From Christensenella sp. UBA7703 (GTDB lineage: Bacteria; Bacillota; Clostridia; Christensenellales; CAG-138), in assembly GCA_002482505.1 (NCBI GenBank), contig DLGD01000014.1, positions 1 through 64,000 on the forward strand: a DNA stretch of 64,000 bases, given 5' to 3'. Every line of letters begins with the position of its first letter. Positions within the stretch are counted from its first letter, which is position 1. The translations under genes were made by a program, and so were the position numbers. The notes beneath the pieces were generated by a model. The model worked only from the letters and a program-made list of their open reading frames with translations, did not search any database and was not told the DNA's origin. Shown here one piece after another: positions 26,804-36,465 of the stretch.

Positions 26804-27574
26804 TTAGAGCGAAATCCCGAATAGGTTTATCGCGTTCTGGTAAGTCGCGGCAGCTGCTTCTTCGAGTGAGATATTTCGCACTTTAGCAAGCATCTCCAGC
26901 GTGAGGTGGATCAGCAGCGGGCTGTTGCGCTCGCCCCTGTGCGGCTCCGGCGTCATATACGGGCAATCGGTCTCGATCACGAGCCGTTCCAACGGGAGTT
27001 TTTCCGCAATCGCGCACTGTTTGGTTGCGTTTTTGAACGTCAGCGCGCCGCCAAAGGCGATGTAGAACCCTATGTCGATATACCGCACCGCGTCCTCATA
27101 GCTGCCGGAATAGCAATGCAGCACGCCGCCCAAGCGGCCTTTTCGCGCGGAGACCATCGCCATCACATCCCCGTGCGCCTCGCGGTCGTGGATGATGACG
27201 GGTTTTTTCGCAGCAATCGCCAAATCCAGCTGGTTGGCAAACGCTTCCCGCTGCGCCTCGCGCGGGGAATAGTCATAGTGATAGTCCAGCCCGATTTCAC
27301 CGACGGCGACGATCTTCTTTTGCTCCAGCGCGCGCTCGACGCGAAGGAGATTCGTGTTGTCCGCCTTGTTGGCGGAGTGCGGATGGATGCCCGCGCTGCC
27401 GTAGACAAAGTCGTAAAGCAGCGTGAGTCCCTGAATTTTCGGAATATCCTCCGCTTCGACGCAGGCTTCCACAAAGCCGCGCACGCCTGCCGCCGGAAGG
27501 GCGGAGATAATCGCGTTGCGGTCGGTTTCAAACTGGTCGTCCAGCAGATGTGCATGTGTATCAAAAAGTTGCAT
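26804..27574 (-). CDS. tatD: TatD-family metal-dependent deoxyribonuclease
   Basis: A 256-residue TIM-barrel hydrolase. All metal-site motifs are seen in order: DTHAHL (residues 4-9), GEIGLDYHYD, IIHDREAHGD, LHCYSGS and IETDCPYMTP, close to TatD/YcfH. Such enzymes are 3'-5' exonucleases or D-aminoacyl hydrolase-like nucleases acting in DNA repair and degradation. It is the third gene of a metG-GNAT-tatD operon; metG-tatD adjacency is a classic arrangement in Firmicutes. It starts 23 bp after the acetyltransferase stop. Confidence 0.94.
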   Translation of the reverse strand: MQLFDTHAHLLDDQFETDRNAIISALPAAGVRGFVEACVEAEDIPKIQGLTLLYDFVYGSAGIHPHSANKADNTNLLRVERALEQKKIVAVGEIGLDYHYDYSPREAQREAFANQLDLAIAAKKPVIIHDREAHGDVMAMVSARKGRLGGVLHCYSGSYEDAVRYIDIGFYIAFGGALTFKNATKQCAIAEKLPLERLVIETDCPYMTPEPHRGERNSPLLIHLTLEMLAKVRNISLEEAAAATYQNAINLFGISL

Positions 27575-27597
27575 GTTCCGTCTTCCTGCCTGTTATG

Positions 27598-28146
27598 TTA
27601 CGCTTTTTGCGTCAAATCAAGATCCATCAGAATTTCATCGTAATATGTTCCGCGGACGTTGATTCTGCCTGCATGCCGCCCGACTTCGACAAAGCCGAAG
27701 CGCTGATAGAGCGCGATTGCCCGTTCGTTTCCTGCGTGCACCTCTAAAGAGAGCACTCTCAGCACGCCCGTGCTTTTCGCAAAATCGATCATCGTCTGCA
27801 TGGCGATGCTACCGATGCCGAGGTGCCAGAAATCACGCTTGATCGAGATTGCAACCCCGCCGACGTGCGCGATGCGAGAGCGGCCTGCCGCGCGGACATC
27901 GCAAACCAATACGATTTCGCCGTCGATCGTACCGACGAACATCTTCGTGTTCGGCATGGTCAGCGTGCTTGTGATCCAGCTCTGTTCGCCTTCGAGCGTG
28001 AGCCCCTCAATTCCGTTTTCGTCCGCGAGGAGAAAATCCGTCTCGCCGCCGACGATCTTGAGATAGTCGATCATCTCCTGCGCGTCACTCAGGGTTGGGT
28101 CACGCAGGATCAGCGTTCGCCCGTCTTTGAGGATATGTTCACTCAT
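27598..28146 (-). CDS. GNAT-family N-acetyltransferase
   Basis: A 182-residue acetyltransferase. The acetyl-CoA motif is seen in DFWHLGIGSIAMQTMIDFA (about residues 108-126, variant of Q/RxxGxG/A), followed by LSLEVHAGNERAIALYQRFGF, the standard C-terminal GNAT line. The substrate is unknown; RimI/RimJ-like protein acetylation or small-molecule acetylation are both possible. It lies between metG and tatD, separated by 18 and 23 bp, so it is cotranscribed under the Met T-box. Confidence 0.9.
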   Translation of the reverse strand: MSEHILKDGRTLILRDPTLSDAQEMIDYLKIVGGETDFLLADENGIEGLTLEGEQSWITSTLTMPNTKMFVGTIDGEIVLVCDVRAAGRSRIAHVGGVAISIKRDFWHLGIGSIAMQTMIDFAKSTGVLRVLSLEVHAGNERAIALYQRFGFVEVGRHAGRINVRGTYYDEILMDLDLTQKA

Positions 28147-28164
28147 AAAACACCCCGCAGGTTT

Positions 28165-30177
28165 TCAGCGTACTTTGAGCCCGCTGTCCATCGCGGCGAG
28201 CGTGGTCAGCGCGGAGAGGTTTTCGTCGGCCGCGTCGGAAGCGCAGAGGATCATGCCGTGGCTCTCCACGCCGCAGAGCGTGACGGGCTTGAGGTTTGCA
28301 ACCAGCACGACGGTTTTGCCGACGAGATCGTCCGGCGTGTACCACTGCTTGATGCCGGAGACGACGGTGCGCGTTTCCGCGCCGACTTCCAGAGTGAGCT
28401 TGAGCAGCTTCTTGCTCTTCTTGATCTCTTCGCAGGCAACGACCTTAGCCAGTCGCAGATCGACCTTTGCAAAGTCGTCATACTCGATTTCCGCCGGGGC
28501 TTCGTCCTCGCCATGCCCGTGCTTGGCGGGCGCAGCGGGAGCGGCTTCTGCCACCGGTGCGGGCGTTGCCTCTGCCGCAGGAACTGCCGCAGCTTTGGCT
28601 TTGTCCGCCTCCGCTGCGAAAAAGGCAAGCTCCGCCTCCGCGTCGATGCGCGGAAAGAGCGCTTCTCCTTTGTGTACAAGCGAGCCGGGGACGCTGCCGC
28701 CCCAAGCGAGGGATTCAAACGCCGCCTGCGTGGGCGCGGTGCCGAGCTGGGCAAACATTTTCGCGGGCGTACCGGTGAGATATGGCGTGAGTAAAATCGC
28801 GACGATGCGCAGGCTTTCCGCGAGGTTATAGAGCACCGTCTTGAGCCGCTCCTGACCCGCTTCGCTCTTGGCGAGCGACCAGGGCGCGGTCACGTCGATG
28901 TATTTGTTGCAGGCATTCACGAGCTTCCAAATCTCCGCCAGCGCGTCGGGGATATGCAGTTCTGTCATCTGCGCATCCACCTTGGCGGGCAGTTCTTTTG
29001 CGAGCGCGATCAGCGCCGCGTCCTCGTCCGCAACCACGCCGGGCGCGGGCAGCACGCCGCCGAAATACTTATCGATCATCGCGACCGTGCGGCTGAGCAG
29101 GTTGCCGAGGTCGTTGGCAAGGTCGGTGTTGATTCTGGCGATCAGCGCCTCGTTGGAGAAGGTTCCGTCCGAACCGAACGGCACCTCACGCAGGAGGAAA
29201 TAGCGGATTGCATCCACGCCATAGCGCGCGCAAAGCTGCACGGGATCGACCACGTTGCCTTTCGACTTGCTCATCTTGCCGCCATCGAGCACGAGCCAGC
29301 CATGACCGAACACCTGCTTGGGCAGCGGCTCGCCGAGCGCCATGAGCATGATCGGCCAGATGATGGTATGAAACCGCACGATCTCCTTGCCGACGATGTG
29401 GACATCCGCCGGCCAGAATTTGCGATAGAGCGAATCGTCCTCGCTTCCCCACCCGAGTGCGGTAATGTAGTTGCTCAGCGCGTCCAGCCAGACATAGACC
29501 ACGTGTTTGCCGTCAAAATCGACCGGAATCCCCCACGTGAAGCTGGTGCGACTCACGCAGAGATCCTCCAGCCCCGGCAGGAGGAAGTTTTGCAGCATCT
29601 CGTTGGTGCGGCTGTTGGGTTGGATAAACGTCGGGTTGTCCTTGATATACTGGATCAGGCGATCGGCGTACTTCGAAAGCCGGAAGAAATAGCTTTCCTC
29701 CTCGACCAGCTCGACCGGCCCGCCGCAGTCGGGACAAACGCCGCCCGCTTCTTCGATCTGGCGGTCGAGCCAGAAGCTTTCGCAGGGTGTGCAATAATGC
29801 CCGGTGTATTTCGATTTATAGATGTCGCCCTGATCATAAAGCTTCTTGAACATCTTTTGCACAGCCTTGACATGATAGTCATCCGTGGTGCGGATGAATT
29901 TATCATAGGAGATGTCCAGAAGCTTCCAGAGGTCTTTAAATCCTGCGACGATATGATCCACATACGCCTGTGGGGTTACACCGGCGGCCTTTGCCTTGCG
30001 TTCGATCTTCTGACCGTGCTCGTCCGAGCCGGTGAGGAAGAAGGTTTCATCGCCGCGCTGACGGTGATAGCGCGCGATGGCGTCTGTCGCGACCGTGCTG
30101 TAAGCGTGGCCGATGTGCAGGCTCGCGCTGGGATAATAGATCGGGGTGGTGATGTAAAACGTCTTCTTCTCTGCCAT
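28165..30177 (-). CDS. metG: Methionyl-tRNA synthetase with C-terminal tRNA-binding domain
   Basis: A 670-residue class I synthetase charging tRNA-Met. HIGH motif: SLHIGHAYS near residue 20. Zinc-knuckle cysteines: CTPCESFW and CPDCGGP. KMSKS motif: GGKMSKSKGN. After an Ala/Pro-rich linker, the last 100 residues are a Trbp111-type tRNA-binding domain (DFAKVDLRLAKVV). The start at 30177 follows GGAGGG by 7 bases; the longer frame to 30378 runs through the T-box leader and is not coding. Expression is predicted to depend on uncharged tRNA-Met. Confidence 0.97.
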   Translation of the reverse strand: MAEKKTFYITTPIYYPSASLHIGHAYSTVATDAIARYHRQRGDETFFLTGSDEHGQKIERKAKAAGVTPQAYVDHIVAGFKDLWKLLDISYDKFIRTTDDYHVKAVQKMFKKLYDQGDIYKSKYTGHYCTPCESFWLDRQIEEAGGVCPDCGGPVELVEEESYFFRLSKYADRLIQYIKDNPTFIQPNSRTNEMLQNFLLPGLEDLCVSRTSFTWGIPVDFDGKHVVYVWLDALSNYITALGWGSEDDSLYRKFWPADVHIVGKEIVRFHTIIWPIMLMALGEPLPKQVFGHGWLVLDGGKMSKSKGNVVDPVQLCARYGVDAIRYFLLREVPFGSDGTFSNEALIARINTDLANDLGNLLSRTVAMIDKYFGGVLPAPGVVADEDAALIALAKELPAKVDAQMTELHIPDALAEIWKLVNACNKYIDVTAPWSLAKSEAGQERLKTVLYNLAESLRIVAILLTPYLTGTPAKMFAQLGTAPTQAAFESLAWGGSVPGSLVHKGEALFPRIDAEAELAFFAAEADKAKAAAVPAAEATPAPVAEAAPAAPAKHGHGEDEAPAEIEYDDFAKVDLRLAKVVACEEIKKSKKLLKLTLEVGAETRTVVSGIKQWYTPDDLVGKTVVLVANLKPVTLCGVESHGMILCASDAADENLSALTTLAAMDSGLKVR

Positions 30178-30205
30178 GGTTGTGCCCTCCAAAGTTAAAA
30201 TCAAG

Positions 30206-30463
30206 TAAAAATAAAAAAGCATGCCGCCCACATGTAAGGACGGCACGCAACCAATCACGAGCCGAAAAACCACCTTACTTCCCCAAATTGGAGGGGGCAT
30301 AAGTTTCCGCTGTATCGGGCGGAGAACCGCCGCGGCTAAGGCAAATGGAGCGTTCACCGCGAGAAGCTCGGGAGCCATGTTCGCAAAGCGCGCGATTTCG
30401 GGCTTTCACCTGATCCCGAATCTCTCTTCAAACGCGCAACGATGCTACTCTTTCCGTCGTCGC
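30206..30463 (-). ncRNA. T-box leader (tRNA-Met sensing) of metG
   Basis: Minus-strand leader showing T-box landmarks in order. There is a GGAAAGAGTAGC start of Stem I, AAGAGAGATTCGGG, GGTGAAAGCCCGAA, and a candidate AUG specifier in GAACATGGC (30376-30378). The T-box-like AAGGTGGTTTTTCGGC (30261-30276) contains TGGT, complementary to the ACCA end of tRNA-Met. The terminator is GCGTGCCGTCC (30238-30248) with GGGCGGCATGC (30219-30229), followed by T6AT5. The usual ACCGCG after TGGN is altered, so the antiterminator bulge is not textbook. Uncharged tRNA-Met should permit readthrough into metG. The outer ends are approximate. Confidence 0.88.
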
Positions 30464-30478
30464 TCATATCGTTTGGAT

Positions 30479-30508
30479 AGCGTATCACCAACAATGCGTT
30501 GTTGTCAA
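30479..30508 (-). promoter_or_regulatory. metG promoter, -35 shared with the pth promoter
   Basis: Minus strand: TTGACA (30503-30508), 18 bases, TACGCT (30479-30484), just upstream of the T-box. Confidence 0.65.
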
Positions 30509-30530
30509 GAGCGCGCGATCGTGCTAATAT
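30502..30530 (+). promoter_or_regulatory. pth-mfd promoter, -35 shared with the metG promoter
   Basis: Plus strand: TTGTCA (30502-30507), 17 bases, TAATAT (30525-30530). Its -35 box overlaps the divergent metG -35 box by five bases. Confidence 0.65.
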
Positions 30531-30564
30531 AGGTTGGATTTCTACTTTTTTAAGCGGGGTATGT

Positions 30565-31149
30565 ATGTTCGTCGTCGCAGGCCTTGGCAATCCGGGATTA
30601 CTCTACAAGCGCACGCGCCACAACGCGGGCTTTCAAGCGCTGGATGTGCTGGCGGACGGACTGGGCATCAAGGTCACCAAGCGCGGCTTTTCCGGCGAAT
30701 ATGGCGAGGGAAGCTACAAAGGCGAGCGCGTCGTGCTGGTCAAACCCACCACGTATATGAACCTCTCGGGTGACTGCATTCAGGCGCTGATGCACTTTTA
30801 CAAATGCCCCGTGGAAAACCTGATCGTGCTCTATGACGACATCGAGTTGCCGGTCGGCTCCCTTCGCATCCGCGAAAAAGGCAGCGCCGGCACGCACAAC
30901 GGTATGCGATCCATCATCGGCTGCCTCGGCAGCGGGGATTTTCCGCGCGTGCGCATCGGCGTTGGCGGCAACAACGGCGAGGATTTGAAACAACACGTGC
31001 TGGGTAAGCCAGGCAAAGCGGATCAGGCGGCGCTTTCGGAGGCGTTTCGAGACGCGGCGGACGCAACCTGCCTGATCATCGAAGGAAAAATTCAGGAAGC
31101 GCAGGCAAAATATAACAAACGGCACATCGGCGGGGCAAAGGCGGACTAA
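30565..31149 (+). CDS. pth: Peptidyl-tRNA hydrolase
   Basis: A 194-residue enzyme that frees tRNA from peptidyl-tRNAs dropped by ribosomes. Motifs in order: VVAGLGNPG at the start, TRHNAGF with the catalytic His, KPTTYMNLSG, LYDDIELPVG with the catalytic Asp, KGSAGTHNGMRSI and DFPRVRIGVGG. The start at 30565 (MFVVAG) is two codons out of frame with an ATG at 30561 and follows GCGGGG; the frame from 30499 was rejected. pth-mfd adjacency is common in Firmicutes. Confidence 0.97.
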   Translation: MFVVAGLGNPGLLYKRTRHNAGFQALDVLADGLGIKVTKRGFSGEYGEGSYKGERVVLVKPTTYMNLSGDCIQALMHFYKCPVENLIVLYDDIELPVGSLRIREKGSAGTHNGMRSIIGCLGSGDFPRVRIGVGGNNGEDLKQHVLGKPGKADQAALSEAFRDAADATCLIIEGKIQEAQAKYNKRHIGGAKAD

Positions 31150-31191
31150 ACACCTGCCGCGTCCCGACTAAAAAAGCAAAATGGGGGACGC

Positions 31192-34100
31192 TTGACGCCA
31201 GGCATGGATCACAACCCAATATTGAACCTACTCGATTCCGCGACGGATTACCAGCGCATGCGTTTGGCGCTGGAGGGGGGCAAAGGCCCGGTCGCGGCTT
31301 TTGGCGTTGCCGCAAACGCAAAGGCGCACCTCTGCGCCTCGCTCGCGCGGACGCGACAGGTGCTGTTTGTGACCGCGACGGATGTTACCGCCGCGCAATT
31401 GCACGAGAGCGCGCGCCTCTTTGGCGTGCGCGCGGAGCTGTTTTTGCCACGCGAAACGCCGCTGGTCTATGTCCACGCCGCCTCCGGCGAGAACCGCAGC
31501 GCGCGCATCTCTGCGCTTTCCGCGCTGCTTTCCGGCGAGCCCTGCGTGGTTGCGGCGAGTGCCGCCGCGCTCCTGCAGGCGCTTGCGCCAAAAGGCGCGT
31601 TCGCAAGCAGCCAGCTTTCGCTCTCGGTTGGCGACACGCTAGAGCCCAGATCGCTTGTCGAGCGGCTGGTTTCGGCGGGCTACGAGCGTGTGGAGATGGT
31701 CGAAGGGCGCGGACAGTGCGCCGCGCGCGGAGACCTTGTGGACGTGTTTGCGCCGGGCGAGGAATACCCCGTGCGCATCGAGTTCTTTGGCGACGAGATC
31801 GACCAGATGCGCACCTTTGACGCGGTTTCCCAGCGGAGCGTGGAGCAGATTTCAACCATTGTGATCCGCCCGGCGCTGGAGACCCCGCAACCCAAAGAGC
31901 TCACGCAAAAAGCGCTCAAGCGTATCGCAGGGCGCGCAGGCTTGAGCGATCAGGAAGACGCGTGGAGCGAAGGCATCGCGAGCGTCGGCGGAGACGTGCT
32001 CCTGCCGCTGCTCTATAAAAAAACAGAAACGCTCTTGGACTATCTGCGCGAGGACGCGATTCTCATCGTGGACGAAGCGCTGCTCATCGACGAGGCGCTG
32101 CGTACCGAGCAGCTCCGCTTTGCCGAGACGGTCAAGGCGATGCTGGAACGCGATGAGGGCGTGCCGGAACAGGGCGCGCTGGAGCGCGGAGCAAACGAGA
32201 CGCTGGAGCGGCTGCACACGGGCAGAACCGCGCTGTTTTACGCGCTCTCGCGCACGCATCCGCAGTTTTCCCCGCGTGAGATTGTGAACCTCGAATCACG
32301 TGGCGCGCCGCAGTTCATGGGTGCGTTTGACGAGATTGCGCGCGAGATCAAGCGCCTGAATCAGCAGGGCGAAAAGACGGTCATCTACGCGGGTGAGCAG
32401 ACGGAAGAGCTGCTGCAAAACCTTGCGGACTATGACGCACATGCAGTCGCAATGAGCGAATTGCCGACGGAGCTGCCAGCGGGAAAGACACTGATCTTGC
32501 CGGGGCAGTTGGCGCGCGGATTTTCCTATCCGCAGCTCAAGCTGAATATCTTCTGCGAATTCGAAATAACGGGGCGCACGGAGCGCGCGGTGAAGAAGAC
32601 CCGCGCCAAGAAGCACCTTTCGTTCTCCGAGCTTTCCGTGGGTGACTATATCGTTCACGAAACGCACGGCATTGGTCGGTTTGTCAAGGTTGAACCGCTG
32701 ACGGTACAGGGCAACACCAAGGATTATCTCTTAATTGAATATCGCGGCGGGGACAGGCTCTATATCCCGACCGACCAGCTCGACCGCGTGCAAAAGTACG
32801 TCGGCGGCGGCGAAGAGGAGACGGGCCCGCAGCTGAGCAAACTCGGCGGGGCGGAGTGGACCAACCGTGTCAATAAGGCAAAGAGCGCGGCAAAGAAGCT
32901 CGCCTTTGACCTTGCGGCGCTGTACGCGGAACGCGCAAGCGCGCAGGGCTTTGCGTTTTCGAAGGACACCGCCTGGCAGAGAACGTTTGAAGAGCGGTTC
33001 CCGTATGAACTCACGCCCGACCAGAAGCAGAGTATGGAGGAGATCAAGGCGGATATGCAGCAGATCCGCCCGATGGACCGCCTTCTCTGCGGCGACGTTG
33101 GCTACGGCAAGACGGAGCTTGCGCTGCGGGCGATCTTCAAGGCGATTCAGGACGGCAAACAGGCGGCGTTGCTGGTGCCGACCACGATTTTAGCCCAGCA
33201 GCACTACAACACGATGTGCTCGCGCTTTGCCGATTTTCCGGTGAAGGCCGCGTGCCTTTCTCGCTTCCAAACCGCGAAAGAACGGGAGGCGATCAAGGAA
33301 GCCCTCGCAAAAGGGCAGGTTGACGTGGTCGTCGGCACCCATGCGCTGCTGGCAAAGGACGTGAAATATAAGGCGCTGGGTTTGCTGGTCATCGACGAGG
33401 AACATCGCTTTGGCGTGAACCACAAAGAGCAGATCAAGGCAATGAAAAAATCGGTCGATGTGCTTACGCTGACCGCAACGCCGATTCCGAGAACGCTGAA
33501 CCTCTCTATGACGGGCATACGCGACATCAGCGTCATCGAAACCCCGCCGGAGGCGCGCTATCCCGTCCAGACCTATGTCATGGAGCACTCCGACGCGCTG
33601 GTGAAGGATGCGCTTTCCCGCGAGTTGGCACGAAAAGGGCAGGCGTATGTGGTTTCCAATCGCGTGATCAGCATGGAGCAAACCATGCGCAAACTCGAAT
33701 CCCTCGTGCCGGAAGCGCGGATTACCATCGCACACGGCCAGATGGGCGAAAACCAGCTGGAAAACGCGATGCTGGATTTTTTAGAGCAGCGATATGACAT
33801 TCTGCTTTGCTCGACGATCATCGAAAGCGGGCTTGACATCGGCAACGCAAACACCATGATCGTGCTGGAGGCAGACAAGATGGGGCTGGCTCAGCTCTAT
33901 CAGCTGCGCGGGCGCGTCGGGCGATCCAACCGAATCGGATATGCGTATTTTACCGTGCAATCCGGGCGCGTGATGAACGAAAAAGCGGCAAAAAGATTGA
34001 TGGCGATCCGCGAATTCACGCAGTTTGGCGCGGGGTTCCAGCTTGCCATGCGCGATTTGGAGATTCGCGGGGCTGGGTCACTGCTCGGCGCAGAGCAGCA

Positions 34101-34656
34101 CGGGCATATCACCGACGTTGGTTATGAATACTATGTCAAGCTCATCCGCCGCGCGGTGGACGAGCAACAGGGTAAGAACCTCGAACCCGTCACGGAGAGC
34201 AGTGTCGATATCCCGATCGATGCGCACATTCCGCATGACTATGTGCCGAGCGAGCTCATGCGACTCAAGGCATATCGCAGAATTGCGGAGATCGACGGCG
34301 CGGAGAGCATGATGGACGTGACGGAAGAGTTCATCGACCGTTATGGCGAACCGCCGGAGAGCGTGACAAACCTCATGCGCATCTCCGAGGTGAAGGCATA
34401 CGCTTCGCATGCATTCATCGAGAGTGTGACGGTGCGGGATGGAGAAGCGCGCCTGCGCTTCTCGCAAAACGCGCGCCTGGATGGCGGGAAACTCATCTCC
34501 GCTGTCTCCGGTTTTGAGGGAGCACGGCTGATTGCAAGCGATCCGCCCGCCATCGAAATACGGCAGAAAAACGCCAGTGCGGAGGCAATCACCGGCAAAC
34601 TGCCACAATTCCTTTACACAATTGTTCGTTGCGTAGACAACGACGCGGGCATATAA
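31192..34656 (+). CDS. mfd: Transcription-repair coupling factor Mfd
   Basis: A 1154-residue ATPase that removes RNA polymerase stalled at DNA lesions and recruits UvrA. Domains: UvrB-homology module (about 1-340), RNAP-interaction domain (GDYIVHETHGIGRF, about 480-550) and SF2 helicase motor with Walker A GDVGYGKTELALRA. Also seen are DEExH-type box IDEEHRFG, TATPIPRTLNL, motif VI QLRGRVGRSNR and a C-terminal TRCF domain. The start is TTG at 31192, three bases after GGGGGA; the ATG at 31204 is an alternative with a spacing of about 15. Length is typical. Confidence 0.96.
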   Translation: MTPGMDHNPILNLLDSATDYQRMRLALEGGKGPVAAFGVAANAKAHLCASLARTRQVLFVTATDVTAAQLHESARLFGVRAELFLPRETPLVYVHAASGENRSARISALSALLSGEPCVVAASAAALLQALAPKGAFASSQLSLSVGDTLEPRSLVERLVSAGYERVEMVEGRGQCAARGDLVDVFAPGEEYPVRIEFFGDEIDQMRTFDAVSQRSVEQISTIVIRPALETPQPKELTQKALKRIAGRAGLSDQEDAWSEGIASVGGDVLLPLLYKKTETLLDYLREDAILIVDEALLIDEALRTEQLRFAETVKAMLERDEGVPEQGALERGANETLERLHTGRTALFYALSRTHPQFSPREIVNLESRGAPQFMGAFDEIAREIKRLNQQGEKTVIYAGEQTEELLQNLADYDAHAVAMSELPTELPAGKTLILPGQLARGFSYPQLKLNIFCEFEITGRTERAVKKTRAKKHLSFSELSVGDYIVHETHGIGRFVKVEPLTVQGNTKDYLLIEYRGGDRLYIPTDQLDRVQKYVGGGEEETGPQLSKLGGAEWTNRVNKAKSAAKKLAFDLAALYAERASAQGFAFSKDTAWQRTFEERFPYELTPDQKQSMEEIKADMQQIRPMDRLLCGDVGYGKTELALRAIFKAIQDGKQAALLVPTTILAQQHYNTMCSRFADFPVKAACLSRFQTAKEREAIKEALAKGQVDVVVGTHALLAKDVKYKALGLLVIDEEHRFGVNHKEQIKAMKKSVDVLTLTATPIPRTLNLSMTGIRDISVIETPPEARYPVQTYVMEHSDALVKDALSRELARKGQAYVVSNRVISMEQTMRKLESLVPEARITIAHGQMGENQLENAMLDFLEQRYDILLCSTIIESGLDIGNANTMIVLEADKMGLAQLYQLRGRVGRSNRIGYAYFTVQSGRVMNEKAAKRLMAIREFTQFGAGFQLAMRDLEIRGAGSLLGAEQHGHITDVGYEYYVKLIRRAVDEQQGKNLEPVTESSVDIPIDAHIPHDYVPSELMRLKAYRRIAEIDGAESMMDVTEEFIDRYGEPPESVTNLMRISEVKAYASHAFIESVTVRDGEARLRFSQNARLDGGKLISAVSGFEGARLIASDPPAIEIRQKNASAEAITGKLPQFLYTIVRCVDNDAGI

Positions 34657-34764
34657 TGGGAAAAGCGGCATAGGAGATCCGTCTGACACGGTTCTTGTTA
34701 TGCAAAGCTCTATTTTCATTTCCACTGCGCAGAAGCGCTGAATAAATAAGGGAGAAAATCAAGC

Positions 34765-36222
34765 ATGTTGAACAACACCTGGAAAAAAGCGCTCTCCGCG
34801 CTGATAGCGGTCGCTCTGACGCTGTCGTTTGCGGCCTGCGGAAAAGGCGCAAACAACGCCAGCCCCTCCAACGCAACGTCTTCCAACGCGGCTGCCGATC
34901 CTGATCGGGACGCAATCGCCGTTCAAGTTGGCGACAAATACACCATTACCAAAGGCGAGATTGCGGATCAGTATGACTATATGGTCTCCATGTATTCCGC
35001 CTATGGCATGAGCGCACCGACCACGGACGAGGACATCGAAGCCATGCAGGACAACGTGGTCTCCTCTCTCGTGACGGAAAAGATCAAGCTTTACGAAGCG
35101 GATCAGCTCGGCATCACCCTCACCGACGAACAGAAGGCAGAGGTTGAAAAGCAGGTTGATGAGCAGATGACATCCTATACGGATAGCTTCCGCGAGCAGG
35201 CAAAGCAGGAAGGCGCGGCCGATGTGGAAGCGCGTGCACTGGAGATCTTCCAGGAGCAGATCGATGCAGCCGGCATGGAGCTTGACGTGGACGGATTCCG
35301 CAACTTCATGGCGGAGCGTTACACCGAAGAGGCCATCAAGGAAGCTTTGAAGGCGGAAGTGACCAAGGGCGTCACCGCGACGGATGAAGAAATCCAGACG
35401 TATTTTGACGACCTGCTCAAGAGCCAGAAGGAAACCTACACCACAACGCCGGCCGACTTTGGCTACGCGGCGGAAGATTTCCAGATGAACGGCGGAGACC
35501 CGATGCTCTATACGCCGGAAGGTTATGTGCGCGTGCGCTCCATTTCCATTTCGCCCGCGGGTGAAGTCTCCGCGGACTACACCGCACTCAAGGATGAACT
35601 GACCGCGATTGAGACGAAATACGGCACGGCGGCGCTCTCTGCGCTGGCCGACAAATATGCCGCGAAGAACGCGGCGGCAACCGACACGAGCATCAACGTC
35701 ACCACCGGCGAAATCGAAGGCGGCGCGGAGATGGTGAGCGACTACATCACCAAGAAGGCTGCTGCGGACGCGCTGTATGAAGAGTTCATCAAGGATGCGC
35801 GTGAAAAGGCAAACGAAGCGCTTGCTTCTTTGGAAGCGGGCACGAGCTTTGAAGATGTGCTCAAGAAATACGGCGAAGACACGATGTATACCCAGTATCC
35901 GACCTTTGTGGACACGGGCCTTCTGATGTATGTCGGCGGAGCGGACACCACCTGGAACGAAGAGCTCGTCAAAGCGGTTGGCCTGCTCAAGAACGGCGAA
36001 CATACCGGCGTTATCCTCGTGGACGATGTGTTCTACATCCTCCAGTTGGTCGGCAGCGAGCCCGCGGGCGAGAAAACGCTTACGGATGCGCATGACGATA
36101 TCAAGGCCGCTGTGATCACCAAGAACAGCGACACGCTCTGGGGAACGCAGATTGAAACCTGGCAGAACGACACCAAGATCGTGAAGTATTTTGAGGATGT
36201 GTATCGCAGCATCGGGAAATAA
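34765..36222 (+). CDS. SurA/PrsA-like foldase lipoprotein
   Basis: A 485-residue lipoprotein: signal with lipobox FAAC (Cys near residue 25), a short Ser/Asn/Ala linker, then a SurA_N-like helical region. That region begins at VGDKYTITKGEIADQYDYM and includes EKIKLYEADQLGITLTDEQ. The C-terminal part (NEALASLEAGTSFEDVLKKYGED to FYILQLVGSEPAGEKTL) resembles a divergent parvulin domain. It probably helps fold exported proteins at the membrane's outer face. AGGGAG lies before the ATG. The pth-mfd-foldase order matches other Clostridia. Isomerase activity is not certain from the sequence. Confidence 0.85.
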   Translation: MLNNTWKKALSALIAVALTLSFAACGKGANNASPSNATSSNAAADPDRDAIAVQVGDKYTITKGEIADQYDYMVSMYSAYGMSAPTTDEDIEAMQDNVVSSLVTEKIKLYEADQLGITLTDEQKAEVEKQVDEQMTSYTDSFREQAKQEGAADVEARALEIFQEQIDAAGMELDVDGFRNFMAERYTEEAIKEALKAEVTKGVTATDEEIQTYFDDLLKSQKETYTTTPADFGYAAEDFQMNGGDPMLYTPEGYVRVRSISISPAGEVSADYTALKDELTAIETKYGTAALSALADKYAAKNAAATDTSINVTTGEIEGGAEMVSDYITKKAAADALYEEFIKDAREKANEALASLEAGTSFEDVLKKYGEDTMYTQYPTFVDTGLLMYVGGADTTWNEELVKAVGLLKNGEHTGVILVDDVFYILQLVGSEPAGEKTLTDAHDDIKAAVITKNSDTLWGTQIETWQNDTKIVKYFEDVYRSIGK

Positions 36223-36238
36223 CCGTTGTGACGCGAGG

Positions 36239-36270
36239 GGGGCTGTCCAGAAATGGACAGCTCCTTTTTT
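36239..36270 (+). terminator. Rho-independent terminator
   Basis: GGGGCTGTCC (36239-36248) pairs with GGACAGCTCC (36255-36264), with one wobble, then six T. It ends the pth-mfd-foldase unit. Confidence 0.85.
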
Positions 36271-36465
36271 GTGTGAGCATCGGCAGGTGATGAGCGCGGG
36301 CGGATGGAATGCGGGCGGATAACATCCGCCCGCGTCGCTCCAACCACACGTTTTCTTGTTCCAAGGCATTTTCATCCGTCCGCGGCCCCAAAACGGCAAA
36401 GGGTTGTCCTGCTTGACAGCCGTCATAGTTGTAAAGTTTGCATTCTGTAAAAGACACCAACAGAA

